A stretch of 59,024 nucleotides of DNA from the NCBI GenBank assembly GCA_003008705.1, contig PDUO01000124.1:860-59883 (forward strand), in the 5' to 3' direction. Below the pieces are notes generated by a model. It was not told where the DNA came from, made no database searches, and worked only from the letters and a program-made list of their open reading frames with translations. The position numbers and the translations under genes are program-made. Positions 33,752-47,045 of the stretch are shown piece by piece. The stretch's first letter is position 1, and each line of letters opens with the position of its first letter. The stretch comes from Pezicula radicicola (lineage: Eukaryota > Ascomycota > Leotiomycetes > Helotiales > Dermateaceae).

Positions 33752-34930
33752 TATTACTTTAAACTAAGGAAATACTACTATAGTATATATAGTATAAGTA
33801 AGATTAAGAGTTAAAGGGTTTTCTACTATATTACTATAAAGGTACTAGGGCTAATATTTATATATTATCTTCTTTTTAGCCTAGTAGAATTATACTACAG
33901 GGACCTTTCTAGATATATTAGTATACTCCTATTAAAGTAGTATATAAAATATTAGCCCTAGTACCTTTATAAGATAATATATTAGTTGAAGACTCTAGGG
34001 AAGAAGTATAGAATTAAATAATTAAGTATATATCTATAGTATATCCTTAGAGGGGAATAGTAGTTTTCGTTTACTATTTATAGATTATAATTTTATAGTT
34101 ATAATAAAAGATAATTTATATATTATTCTAAAAAGTATAAATAGTCTTTTAATTATTAATAATAGTATTAGTTTAAAAAGTTTTATAATTAAAAAAACTA
34201 ATTATTTATTTTAAATAATAATCTAAAAAACTTATTTATTTATAATTATTTAAGTATTAATTATTTTTAAATATTTAAATTTAAAGACTATTCTTAAACT
34301 ATCTTAGAACTATCTTTAATTATTCTTCTTTTTTAATAATTTTTTAATTTTTTAAATAAAAATAAAATAAAAATAAAAGATAAAGAATAAAAAATAAAAT
34401 AAATATTTATATAAAACTAGAGATATAAGAATAAATATAAAGGTATTAAACTTTATTTCTTAAAATAATTATTTAATTTTTAATAATATATATCTATTAT
34501 AATCTATTATATAAACTATTTATAAACTTTTATTAATTAAATTAAAATTTTAAATAATTATATAAATATACTATTTATAAACTATCTATTTATTATTTAT
34601 AAATAATCTTTAAATAATATATTTTACCTCTAAAGATCTAGATCTTTAAGAGTTATATAATCTACTAGTAGACTTACTTATTAAATAATACTAAAAGGGT
34701 TAAAAAAGACTAAAAAGTTAAAATAGTATATTTTTTAAAAGAAGGTATAATATAGAAGAAGACTATTCTAAAGAGAAAAGTTATTAGAAAATAAACTTTC
34801 TTAGTAGTAATTAATAAATTAATAATAATAATAATAAACTTTAAGTATAGATATTATTAGTGATATTTTAAGGAATATATAAAATTAAAACTCTTCTACT
34901 ACACTATAGTATTATAGTTAAACTAATAAA
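33752..34930. repeat. RIP-decayed AT-rich block with inverted repeat
   Basis: About 1.2 kb of AT-rich DNA, no coding. Near its left end are inverted arms at about 33836-33862 (AAGGTACTAGGGCTAATATT) and 33942-33972 (AATATTAGCCCTAGTACCTT), with looser complementarity extending outward to about 33763 and 34060. This could be the ends of a small foldback element. Confidence 0.6.
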
Positions 34931-35083
34931 GATATAGAAAGCAGTGCGAGCCGTAAACGAATTACAGTTAGAGAAACCAAACCGAGGGCAGGGTGAAGTG
35001 GTGTCTAATCCAGGGCTAAACAAATTGAATCATGAAATTGAATATTCAGAGTTCGGTGGTGTGCCGCCCATGAATTCAGAGTT

Positions 35084-36720
35084 TCAAGGAACTGATGGCT
35101 TAAATTCATTGTACCTGTCCCCGATAGGACACTTCGTTTCTGACTTATCCGCCCAATCTGAAAGTCCGAGCACGAAACTAAATCAGTGGTTTAGGATCTT
35201 TTTATCCAATTTTGTTTTTGAGTTTTTCAACCTACCTGCTCTCGAATATGATGGCCAGATTCTCATTATCAGGTCTGACCGGCTGTTGCTCCTCAGGTAT
35301 GCTCCTGTCCCAGTCTTGTCTGCTAGGGCCATGTAGTACCATCCCATTGTAGAGTGTTGACATGCCTAGAATCTTTTCGCTTAGTTTCTTGCCATCCCGA
35401 GATCCCTTCACAACCGCGACGAACTCCGAAGCGATGTTGCGGTGAAATTGTGGTGGCCGAAACGTGTCCTCGTGGACCACCCACCTCGGTGTCACAGCAC
35501 ACATGTCCACGGCGGGTGTTCCTTCTGCATCACCCTTCACCGTCAAAACAGTGAAGATTGAAGGATCTTAGATGAATAAGCGCCTCTGGAAAAAAACCAT
35601 CGGGCAAGGATTTCTTACAGCATGGTCATAAGAAAGAGAACCCATGGTGTTGAAACGCCCTAAAAGGAAAAACCTTAACCAGGGCGTAGAGGTTGGGTAT
35701 AGTCCGATGCTTACCCATGTCATATTTGTACGGGAAATAAGATCCGTGCCACCCAATAACGTTGAAGACAGTTCCATTGTATCTTGTGGAATACAGTCTG
35801 CCGCAATATTTACTGATAATCTGACTGTCAGGCCCTGGGTTGTAAGATTGAAGTCGAGGGATCTGGAAATCTCTAGGATTTGCAAGCCCAATGCTGCCAA
35901 TAGGTCCAAGCTCTGGCAGCTCAAAGTGGTTCATAAAGGTCTCCAAGATGAAACCGCGAACAGGACTTTCTACTATGGACACATGAAAGCGGACTCCCCG
36001 AGGTACCACACAAAGCTCGCCGGGACGGACTCTCAGGGGACCCATCTCAGTTTTTACATCGATTGATCCTTGCTGGGCAACTGGAGGAGGTTAATTCATA
36101 GATAGACTAAACTTTCAGACACGCACCTATTAATAAATCCCCATCTGAGCTTGTAAATACTTGATCCTTTGGCATATCTTTTCCAGCGGTATAAATGTAG
36201 TACGCAACACCTCTCCTCAAGGCAGGATCGCCAGCGCCAGCAAGCAGCTTTAACCCGGTCACAAAATCCTCGTTTTCATTGATGGCTGCAGGTAGCCACA
36301 TGTATGGATTTGGCTTGAATAGCAGGTTTGATAGCCCCAAGTCGGGTATACCAGAGTCAGACCTCAGCTCCTCAAAGTCCTTAATTGATGAGGACGGAAG
36401 AGTGCGATAGTAGGTGGTCTGCTTGCTATCTTTTCGGGCGATGGTGAAGGACGAAGCAGTAATTCGGTCGTTGTAGAGGAGTCCTTTGACGCGCTGGGGC
36501 TGTGAGCAGCCTATTGGAATAGTGCCAACAACGCTTTCTGATCTATTCCCACTTAGACATTTTCTGGCAGGGTGAACAAAGTAAGTACTCGCTCATGATA
36601 GTTGTTGAGGCCATTAGAATATTCATAAGGGTCTTCAACAGTAAATGCTGATATGGTCTTGACCTTCACATCATTTTTGCGGTTGCTGTTACCGTTGTCG
36701 GCGGTTGCTTTCATTGCCAT
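35084..36720 (-). pseudogene. Homogentisate 1,2-dioxygenase-like gene, splice-phase defect
   Basis: Exons on minus: 36720-36593, 36542-36127, 36080-35715, 35659-35619, 35566-35236, 35177-35084. Family marks are EYSNGLNNYHESE, the cupin region VAQQGSIDVKTEMG, HFELPELGPIGSIGLANPRD, the catalytic-base region WHGSYFPYKYD, iron ligands in FHRNIASEF (His, Glu) and VLHGPS (His), and the tail SDWADKSE. Homogentisate dioxygenases open the aromatic ring with Fe(II) and O2. Intron 1 would need a GC donor (GCGAGT). At intron 4 the GT donor leaves phase 0 but the next exon needs phase 1: one G appears missing in CATGCTGTAAG, so splicing gives a frameshift. Total exon length is one base short of 459 codons. 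The start could also be an in-frame ATG at 36813. All iron ligands remain, so this is a recent break or a base-call error. It may act on a cluster-specific hydroquinone rather than homogentisate. Confidence 0.75.
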
Positions 36721-37105
36721 TTTGTTCCCGAATAAATTCTCGTAGCGGTTGTAGAGACATGCGTTCCCTCTGGTTATTCTTATAGTTATTCTTATAGGGC
36801 GGGAGTTGACCATGGGCAAGTGATGGTGTCAATGGCACTGCACTAGGAGCTCTCCGGAAGCGGATCATGCCTCTAGCCGTCATACTGGGTATAATTTTAT
36901 GGCGGGATGTGTTGTCTTAGCATGTATATGATCGGATATGAGCGGCCCGACAACAACCATGAGATGAAATCAAGGTAATGATTTATGAAGCCGGAGACTC
37001 CGGACAATAACGGCAACGACTGGAAAAGTTCTAGAAATCTCTTAAATCCTGTTCCATCCGCGGTATTGTCTATCTTGCGGACCTTGCTGTCTCTTACCTC
37101 TCGCA
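36721..37105. promoter_or_regulatory. Divergent promoter, dioxygenase-like / regulator
   Basis: 385 bp between two start codons pointing away from each other. Joint control is inferred from geometry; no binding site could be assigned. Confidence 0.4.
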
Positions 37106-37848
37106 ATGCCGACCTCGTCCACCGCCGCGTCGTCCCGGGGCCGTTACAAACGGGGATATGTGGCGTGTCTTCCATGTCGGACTCACAAGGTGAGATGTAT
37201 CCTAGAAACAGAGCCCCCCTGTGCCAAATGTCGACGCGAACATCGCGAATGTCTCTTTGAACGCACGCAGCGACACCCCAGGCGTCGAGATCCCCCAAGT
37301 TGGGCTAGGCCTTCAAGCTCCCAAGGTGGGAACCCCGAAACTGATCACCTCGCACCAAATACACCAAATGCAGTCGAGCCCCCCAGTGCTGAGGCACAGA
37401 CGACTTCCAACACATCACCCGGGCTGGATAATAATGTGCAGAATTCCCGGCCATCGCTGTTGGAGCGCACTATGTTTACAGACGTCAGACACGCAGGTGC
37501 CACAATAGACTTACTCAGTGACCCTGCTGCTACTGGGTTGGCAACAAGATCCTCACAAGCTCCGTCCTCTCTGCCTTCAGCATCCTCTCACCAGCTGAAC
37601 AGTAATGAGAGCTTCAACCCGTCGCATCCGGTGGAACTATCCCATGCAGACAGTGAGACAATAAACCTATGGAGCCAAAATCCATTTGTCCGATTGGGCT
37701 GGTTCACTGCCCGAGAGGCCTTGACCTACCTAGATCTGTATGTTATTATTCTCAGGGGGCAACTCGTCATATTGATAGGGTATTGACTGTTGAAGATTTC
37801 ATCGTCATCTCGCCCCGTTTCGTCCCACTTTGATGGACGAGCCCGAGG

Positions 37849-37861
37849 ATGGGGGCCCACG
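37849..37861. repeat. Target-site duplication, left copy
   Basis: ATGGGGGCCCACG, identical to 43759-43771 on the other side of the LINE. It falls inside a coding exon of the regulator. Confidence 0.9.
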
Positions 37862-40800
37862 TCAAAAACTATTCAGGGAAAACTCTACATCTGCCACTTG
37901 TCTACTTCATTGGCGTCCTCGGCATCCAGCGAGAGGGCCTGACTTATCGTACGGCCTACCTATTTACTCCAAACCACTCGTTAGTTCCACAGGGCCAACA
38001 AAAATGTTTACCAGCAACAGCTCCTACAGAACACCCTACGCTATATAAACCTCTAGCGAAGCTCTCGGAGATATAATCTTTATCAATACTAGAGAACCTA
38101 TGTCTGAAATAGAGGGCCAGCTCCCTAGCTCCCCCCTACAGCCTCCTATAACCTAAGCTAGGTAAATTGACCTAGGAGATAAACTACTATCCCCTATACC
38201 AACTCCTGTATATAATCAATAAGTATAATAAAACCGATCTATCTCCCAAAGTACTACTACTATAGTCTCCCCTAATGACCCTATTTAGATTACTACCCCT
38301 ATTCGAATAGAAAACTCTTCACTACCTACCGGTCCCTATTACCCAAATACCTAAATCCGGAAAAGAGGTATAGAGGATACTCTGTTCTCTACCTACCTCA
38401 CTAAGAACCGAAGGATCTTCGGAAACTCCTTTATATACCTACTAATAAGTATAGACCCTAACCCCGCTAGATAAGCTATTCTCAAAGTAAGAGACCTTAT
38501 TATTAAGGCTAGTATACTAGCCTATCTAAGAGAAGAATAATCCTGTATTCTAGACCTTCTAGAAATCTTTAGAGAGTATATAGAAAAGGGTCGCCTATAC
38601 TTAGCCTCTATAATCATTACCTTATAAGTTATATACCTTGAAACTACTACCCGATAAATCTAAAATAAGGTAAAAGACCTAGCTAAAGTAACTATCTAAC
38701 TAACCCTATAAAGGCTAGACATTCGGAACCCTACTATACTCTCTATACCCTTGTTTATAATAATAACCAACTAAGACTTAAATAACCCCTCTATCTAATA
38801 ATAGGAATAGACTATAGTCTAAAGGAAGATTAATAAGTTAAAGATAAAAATAAGAAAATATACCTAAAATAGACTAATCCTTATAAAACCCTAGACTATA
38901 CTTATACCCCTCTAGGTAAAGAATACTTTTAATAAGGCTTTTATAAATAAAGGAATATCTAGTCTAGTAGTTATATCTATCTTAAAATCACTTAATAATA
39001 ATATAATTATTACTACTATTAACCTCTTTATAGTAAAATTCCTTATAGAGAAATAGAATATTTAATAAGGGATTATCTTATTTTAGATAACTTACTTAAA
39101 TAAGTTATAGTATAAAGTTATTCTCTATAGAATCCTAATAATAGACTTTAACTCTCTAGAGGGTATAAATCTTATTATAAAGGAAATAAAGATATTCAAT
39201 AAAGACCTTACTTCTATTAGAACTCTCTACTAGATTAGTAGTTATTACCTTTACTATAAAGACTAAAGTAATAAGAGTTATTAAATAAAGACTCTATATT
39301 ATAGGAATTAATATAAGAGTTAAAAAACTCTTCTTAACTACTCTAAGTATCTAATACTAAAACTACTAAAGCTTTAGATACCTTGAAAACTACTATAAAT
39401 AACTATACTCCTATAGACTATATAGAGACTAATATACTATATAATAATACTTATATACTATCTATAAGATAAAAGGAAAGGAGTATATCTACTTAGCCTT
39501 AAAATATATTAACTATAAAGAGATATATATAGTAGACTCCAAGGACTATAAGGTATTCCTAATAATTAAGATAAAAGTAACTTTAAATTATTTTATATAA
39601 TTAATAACTCTCTAAAGATACTCTAAGTAAATCTAAATAAGAGTATAGTAGCTATAGAGAGTATACTCTAAACTATAGTAAAACTAGAAGTTGAAATATT
39701 ATTAGTTCAAGAACTTTAACTTATCTAAAAAGGAGAATAAGATAACTATACTAATACCTAGTTAATTTTATACTAAAACTATATCTAAATCCTTTTAAAT
39801 AACCTCTAGTATAAGCTAAGGATATTAACTTATATTTTAAAAGACTTATAACTATAAGTTAATCTTATACTATCCCCTCTCTAAGACTCTAATCTCTAAA
39901 TCCTTAAGATTATAAAAGGAGATATATCTATTTAAATTATTAATATATATAATAAGATAGACTAAAGGAATATAAATAAAAATATACTCAACTAACTCCT
40001 CTATACTCTACTAACCCTCTATAAGTATATCTTTATTATAGAAGATTTTAATACCTATTACCTATAGTAGAACTCTTTTAATAACTAATCCCTAGATATA
40101 AATAAATTAGTCTACTAGACTAAATATAATACCCTTATACTCTATAATACTTCTAGAATAGAAACCTTTTTTAGACCTAACCTTATAAGACCTAATATCT
40201 TAGACCTTACTTTTACTATAGACTCTCTAACTAGTAAAGTCTAGGACTAGTAAGTCCTCTCTAACCTAGACTTAAACTACTTTAGAATTCTATATATACT
40301 CAAAGGGTCCTTCTAATAACTAATAGATAATCTAACCTATCTATTATAATTTAATATATAACTAGTAGACTAGAAAGGATTTATAGTCTCTCTAAAGAAT
40401 AAGCCCTTTACTCTCTAGAACTTTAGAAGCTTTCTAACTAGGAGAGTAGAGTCCTTAGTAACCTTATATTACTTTCCTCTAATAACTACCTTTTAGATAT
40501 AATAGTAATAGAGTTTATCTAAGTAATAACCTAAGCTACTAAAGCTAATACTCTAAGACTAAGGAAAGGAGTAAGAGTAAAACTATAGTAGACTACTAAA
40601 CTAAAGGACCTAAGGAGGACTATACTTAATAGATAAAGATACCTTAACTCTATAGACCTATTATCTAAGCTTAACTACCTCTAAGCTAGAAATACCTACT
40701 TCCTTAAGATAAAGAAGGTAAAAAGACTATACTAGAACCTATTTCTAGAAAAGGAAGATCTAAAGAGTATTTTTAAAGTTATAAAATATATAAAAGATAA

Positions 40801-43758
40801 TAGAGTAGAGAAAATCCCTTATATCTAATCCTTCTCTATACTTAAAACTATATTCTAAGGTAAATACTTAGCTTTAAGAGTTACTCTTTTTCTAACTCTC
40901 TCTTAAGCTAGAGTACTAAGATAGAATAACTACTAACCCTCTAAGGACTAGATATAGCTAGCTCTTTTAAATATTAAACTTTAGAATATATACTCTATTA
41001 AAATAAAGGGTAAAACCCTAGAGTCTAATAGTATTACCTAGGAAATTATTCTTTAAGTCTATAAATATATTCTAGAAATCTTCTATAAACTATACTCTAG
41101 CCTCCTCTACTATAGATACTACCCCCCCTACTAGAAATAAGCTATAGGAGCTATCCTTAAGAAACTAGATAAACTAGACTACTCTACCCTAAAAGTATAT
41201 AGAGTTATAACCCTTCTAAATTATCTAGGTAAAATTAGTAAGAGAATTCTTACCCAGAGACTTAGGTATCTTATAGAGACTACTAACCTCCTCTACCCCT
41301 CCTAAATTAGAGACTAGTTAAAGAAGTTAGTAATAGATACTACTCTACTTCTTACTAACGAAGTAGAATAAAACTATAGATATAACCTATATACTTCTAC
41401 CCTCTTTCTAGATATTAAAGGAGTATTCAACTATATAGTAAAAAACTAACTATTTATAATACTCTAGTAACTTAAACTCTCTACTAGTCTTATAGTATAG
41501 ATCTTCTCCTTTCTAAGTAATAAACTCTTAAGACTCTTCTTTAATAACTAAATAGAGAACTTCTATAAAATTAATATTAGAATCCTCTAAGAAAGCTCTA
41601 TTTTACTAATTCTCTTTCTAATATATATTAGAGACCTTTTCTATTTAAATACTATTAAGTTCCTCTCTTATATAGATAATATTATACTTATAGTATCTTC
41701 TATAAGTATAAAGAAGAATATTAAGATCTTAGAGAGAGAAGTAAAGAACCTCTATAACCTTAGAGTAAGGAGTATAATCTAGTTTAATCTAGCTAAAATA
41801 GAGTTATTATACTTTATAAATAAAGGTAAAGTCTAAGAAATTATACTTACTTTATTAAATAAGGATATAGTTTAACTAAAGAAGGTAGTTAAATAGCTTA
41901 GAATCTAGTTTAATCTAGTATTTAAGTTTAAGTAATATATATCTATTAAGACTTTCTAAATATAATTAACTTTCTAAAGGATAGTAAAACTAGTTAATAT
42001 AAAGAGAGATCTTATATTATTTACTATAAGATAATTATACTTAGTCTATACTACTAGTATCTTAGACTATAAATTAGTACTTTAGTAAAAAGGATAAATC
42101 TAGTTCTTAAAGCCTCTCTAAGCTCTCTAAAACCTAGGACTTAGGAAAATTCTAGGGACCTTTAGGACTATACTAATAATCTCTATAGAAGTAGAGACTA
42201 TACTACCTCTACTAATAATAAGACTTAATTTAAATATCTAATAATATATATTTAGATTAATAAAACTAGTTCTAATCTATCTAGTTAATAAGGAAGACTT
42301 AAAGTCTTAGAAAACCCTTCTTTATAGAAGTATATAATTTAGTAGAAATAGAAGACCTAAACTATAATATAAGCTAGTATAAATTAATAGAATTTATTAT
42401 TCTATTTAAGGACTAGTAGATATATAATCCCTAAAATATATAGAATACTTTAAGTTCCCTTTATAGAAAAGAAACCTTTCTTTTTAAATTAATATCTCTA
42501 AGGCCTTTAAAGAAGAAGTAGTAATCTAATATAATACTATACTATAGGTATATATAGGTACTAATACTATTATAATCTATATAGATACTTTTTCTATTTC
42601 TTCTAGTACTAGAATTAGAGTTAGAATAATCTATAAAGACTTAAACTAGGAATAATATAAAATACTAAACTAGATAACCTTTAACCTCGGGAGAGACTAA
42701 CTAGTTTATAATAGGGAGCTTGAGAGAATTACTCTAGTAGTAGAGTATATAAGTAGATAAGTAGCCTAAGATACCTACTTCCTTATCTTTTTAGATAACT
42801 AAGCTAGACTATATAGACTTAAAATACTATTAGATAATCTAGGATAGGTATACTAGATCCGGACCCTTAAGGTAGTTAAAATACTAGTTTCTATAGGAGT
42901 AACTCTTTTACTTAACTAGGTCCTAGGTTATACTAAAGTCTAGGGGAATAAATAAGTTAATACCCTTACTAAATAAGGTACTATAAAACCCCTAAGCTCT
43001 AAGTATACTAGCTTTATAATACTAGGGCTTAAAGTTAAGTAGATCTAAAATAAGAAATAAAATACCTTACTCTAGGAATATACCTAAAAGCCTAACTCTA
43101 ACTTAGTTATATATAGTTGAAAATTTCTCTAGAAACTATTATCTAAAATTAAACTACCTCTAGATACTAAAAGAGAATTAGCTAGCTTCTTTTTCTAACT
43201 TAAATTTAGATATAGTTACTTTAATTCCTACCTCTATAGACTATATTAATCAGACTACCTAAATTATAAATATAGATAAAGAGAGTCCCTAGAATACTTA
43301 CTTCTAAGCTATAGAGAACTTAGAGGACCACGAGCTAAACTTAAAGAAGTACTCCGGGGAATTAGGCTTATACTACCCCTAATACTATACACTAAGATAG
43401 GAATAGAAGAGATACTTCCATTTTTAGAGGAAACTACAATCGTAACTAGATCCTAGTACCTTACAAGATCTACTAGCAGTGATGAGGATGAAGGGGAGGA
43501 AGGAGGAGAAGAGGGAGGAGAGGAAGGAGAAGGAGAGTAAGAGTAGTAGGGAAAGGACAGGGTAGCCTAAAAACTACTGTATATACAACTTTCTTTTATT
43601 AAAACACCCGGGCTAGACCCTCAATGTCCCTTAGAAGATACCCGACCTTCCCTATCTATAGTAACCATATAGTAATATTAGGATAATACCCTAACCGTCC
43701 TACTATAGTCATCGACTTATACAGGACGTTAAAAGGAATAATAATAATAATAATAATA
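37862..43758 (+). mobile_element. LINE (Tad1/I-like non-LTR retrotransposon), RIP-decayed
   Basis: Bounded by a 13-bp target duplication and ending in an AAT-triplet tail (about 43739-43758), both typical of target-primed LINE insertion. Decayed but ordered motifs on plus: an endonuclease start LLVQEL near 39700, DFNTYYL-stop-stop-NSFNN near 40040-40095 (consensus DFNTHHPWWN with Trp to stop twice), a reverse transcriptase active site SYIDNI near 41666-41690 (consensus YVDD), and an RNase H-like YID segment near 42580. The first 180 bp or so and the last 300 bp are much less mutated than the middle. No functional product is possible. Confidence 0.85.
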
Positions 43759-43771
43759 ATGGGGGCCCACG
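43759..43771. repeat. Target-site duplication, right copy
   Basis: Identical to 37849-37861. The regulator frame continues directly from its last base. Confidence 0.9.
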
Positions 43772-45519
43772 ACACCGACACCATCTAATCGCGCAGGAAC
43801 CAATGTTGTGCACGACCATCTTGATGATTTCGTCTCGCTTCTTTAGCTTGCCAGGACCCGGAGGGCTGGCGCGAAGTCATGTAATTCATCATCGGCTATG
43901 GGAACAATGTGATAATCTCATCCAACTGCTCATGTATGGACAAGAGAAGTACGTGAGGCGAAATCGGACCATGGGTACGATCCAGAGTCTACTACTGCTT
44001 TCAGAATGGCCCCCTCGATCTGTACACTTCTCTCCACAGAGCGACCTATGGGGAACGGTAGAGTTACTCGGTCCACATGTCAATGCTGCCGAAGGTCAGG
44101 CACTACTATCGCCTTTGGCGCGATACCAGCAAGATCTTTTGGACCGAGCAAAACAATCCGACCGGATGTCGTGGATGTTGATAGGGGCAGCAACCAACCT
44201 GGCCTATGAGATTGGTGTTTTTCTGGATAATCTCGGTCCAGATGTTTTGGACGACCGCGAGAGGCTCACTCGTCTGCGCGCTCGGAAGCTTCTCTATGTT
44301 TACGTGACTAATCTTGCAGTCCGACTGGGCTGCCAGAACATTCTTCCGCAGGATATTATTTTGGCCATATCCTTACTGCCTGCTGGCGAGATTGGTCACG
44401 TAGGGCATAAAAGCTGGGACTCAGCGATGGAACTGTGGCTGGGTCTGATTCGACAGAGCCGTACCGCTTCCGCCATGTTTTTCCATACAACCTCAGATAC
44501 GAAGAAGCATCTGCAGAACGGTAACTACATCATCCTTCTGCAAAACTTTGCATCAACTCTGTCGAAATGGCATGACGGGTTTCTGGCCATTTCTTCGGGT
44601 AAGTGCAATCTGCTCTATTACATGCATGCATCATCCTATAAGGAAGTGTCGCTGCATTGCCAGCTAATGAAGGCATCTGCGTCTACTTGCTCAAAATATA
44701 GAAAGGCTAACCAACCTATTCTCAACTAAAGATTTATCGGAAGACATCCGAACTCTATTACTAATTGAATACCATAATATCAAAGTATATACCCATGCTT
44801 TGTCCATCCAAGCGGTTCTGGAAAGGGCCAAGGCCCAAAACCTCACCAACTTTAAAAGAGATCGGGTAGAACTCAATGCTACCTGCTTTCTCCCTCAAGA
44901 TATCATGTTCATCCGCGAAGTCACAGCCAGCAGCAATATCATTCTTCAGACTGCAACAGCCATAGCCAATAAAAATCGTTTGCGATTCATCCCCATTCGT
45001 CAGTTACATTGTATTATGTCGGCGTTTATATTTCTGTTTAAAGCCATAAATATTGGTATCAGCCGAGTAGAGGTACAAGTGTCAGTGGATACTTTGGAAC
45101 AATGTATAAAAGCGTTGCAAGCATCAGGCATGGACGAAATGGATGTGTCCCTGCATACGGTCACTTTGTTAGACTCGCATGTCAGAAAGATCCGAGAAGA
45201 TTCTAACGCCCTCTATCCATCATCCACAGACCCTCCGCAAGACCGGGAAGGAAGATATGGAGCTGGAGAAGCTTTGCCAAATGTGCCTGTCACAGCGGGT
45301 ATGACTGATGCATCCGTACTAGCTACATCTTCCATGTCGCATCCGCCGCTTATCGGGGAATCAGATGGATGGAATCCGCATGCCTTCTCAATACTTGATC
45401 CCGCCATAGATGTCTCCTCAGGCTGGACTCAACCATCCTCTGTGCTTTTACCTAGCGATCTCATTTCTGCTGGACTTTTATCAGAGTCGGTCGATTTTCT
45501 CTGGGATACACTAGTATAA

Positions 45520-46410
45520 AAAACTGGACAAGACCAGATGGCCCTCTCCGCTTCGTCGTGCTTTGAAGGGCTCGTGTCGGCAACGCCTTCGACTCCAACA
45601 GAGGTCAAGGGAGCAGCTGGAAACTATGGACAGGCTTGTCATTGGAAAGCATTAGAGGCATTAATTTTTGACAATTTGGGTGCTTTAGAAGGCCCACAAA
45701 GCAGTTTTTCCAATGCGAGAGGCGTTCAAAATTGTGTCAGTGAGGATATAGCAGCGGGAGAAAATGGTTGGCATTCTTTGGGAATGAGAAAGTTGTTGAC
45801 AGGGCCTTCTTCCCAAACATAGTACTGGGGGTATAAAAGAGGTTACCCTTGTGCTAGTGACAAGAGAAGCTTCTACGAGTGAGCGAGTGGGGTTATCCTG
45901 TCATTAGGGTTTACCTCAGGACCATTCCTTTTTGTGCCTAATGCAGAAAGACGGAATCTACCTGATTAGCTTGTGTGGGGAGTCTTTCGCACGAAATAGC
46001 GGATTACTTCAAACCGATTTTCCTCTATGACTGCACACCGTACGATTAAATTGGGCAGCATTTGGTGCACAGTCAATTATCTTTGTAGCTGACTATATCT
46101 AATGTTGATGATGTTTAAGATAAAATTCTAATACAGTCAGATTTTCAATATCGCAGAAAACACACACACACACACACAAAAAAGAGAAAAACCAAAAACA
46201 ACGCAGAGCCATTAGAACATGAACTAATTCCGTCTAGTGGAGATGTGTTAGGAATGCTGCGCTCGTTGCCAATGTTGGTCTTAAGCAGTTCGTTCTGTGG
46301 CGTAAGAACCGAGGGGGTGCAAACACCAAAACTAGGAAGTAATCTTCAAGAGACATCTGGTCTACCAAGGAAAAGTCAAATAATGGATGTCTCGTTTTTT
46401 TTGGCTCTTC
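45520..46410. other. Intergenic with CA microsatellite
   Basis: About 0.9 kb between the plus-strand regulator and the minus-strand reductase (both 3' ends). A CA-dinucleotide run lies at 46160-46178. A 94-codon open frame at 45538-45822 has no family features and I do not call it a gene. Confidence 0.55.
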
Positions 46411-47045
46411 TCATAATGGCATCGATTGTTCCGTGGCTGACGTTTTAAGGAGAAGGATCAACTCATCAAAGGCTTGGACAATCTTTGGCTGTTGACCTTC
46501 CCATTGCTTTTTGGACTCTACACCAAGCCGGCCTTGGAAGCCTCCATCAGATCTTGGCCGGTTCCTCCACCCACAAATGCGAACGCTGGTCGTTGACTCA
46601 CGACACGCAACTTCATCACATCCAATGTTTGTCTCAACTGCTCAGAGGCCCATATGCCGCCTTTGATGCCATAACTAACAATCATGACTGGTTTTCCTTG
46701 CCATTCATTATACAAGTAGTCAATGGCGTTTTTAGTCGCACCAGCCAGGCCACCATTATATTCTGGGATTACAAATATGTACCCAGCATGCTGGCGTATC
46801 TCGGCGCTCCACCTTTTGGTATGATTGTAGACATGCGATGCACGGGATGGTACCATGGCCGGCAGATTTGGCTCGTCGAAGACTGGAAGTTGGAATTCTG
46901 CCAGGTCGACTGGCTGTAGCGTAACGTGTTTGGATAAGGCACGAGCTTCCAGTATGCTTTGCACCATCGCTGCCACCTGAGGTCCAATGCGCGGAGTCCG
47001 GGTACTTGCTGAAATCACTGCGATCGAGGGAGGAATAGAGTCCAT
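46411..47045 (-). pseudogene. NADPH-dependent FMN reductase-like flavodoxin, 1-base frameshift
   Basis: From ATG 47045: MDSIPPSIAVISASTRTPRI, a flavodoxin-fold FMN-phosphate loop (SASTRxxRIG), then PEYNGGLAGATKNAIDYLYN, GKPVMIVSYGIKGG and ALTLDV-like helices, the usual order for small NADPH:FMN/quinone reductases. The frame closes with SKAGLV-stop at about 46518. In the next frame the expected C-terminal helix KKQWEGQQPKIVQAFDELIL continues to a stop at 46411-46413. One G missing from a G run (GGCTTGGTG for GGCTTGGGTG) explains this, and the length is one short of 212 codons. It may be a true lesion or an undercalled homopolymer; even truncated, most of the fold is present. An upstream in-frame ATG at 47069 is an alternative start. 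Confidence 0.78.

Larger units (their letters stand above)
37106..45519 (+). pseudogene. Zn2Cys6 transcription factor split by a LINE
   Basis: Exon 1 is 37106-37737, intron 37738-37795, and exon 2 starts at 37796 and is interrupted at 37861 by a 5.9-kb LINE. It resumes at 43772 and runs to 44598; intron 44599-44701; exon 3 44702-45519. The zinc cluster CLPCRTHKVRC then CAKC and C has spacing 2-6-7-2-6. The middle region reads WFTAREALTYLD, LAPFRPTLMDEP, then after the LINE LIAQEPMLCTTILMISSRFF, GTIQSLLLLSEW and RARKLLYVYVTNLAVRLG, typical of fungal regulators of the arginine/aromatic-cluster type. Without the LINE and one copy of the 13-bp duplication, exon lengths total 2343 bases, exactly 781 codons, with no internal stop. 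The gene was therefore intact when the element landed. The two halves cannot make the full protein now. Confidence 0.88.

Noticed and set aside
45538..45822. 94-codon plus frame after the split regulator
   Set aside because: No homology cue, no conserved motif, and it lies in the 3' region between convergent genes.
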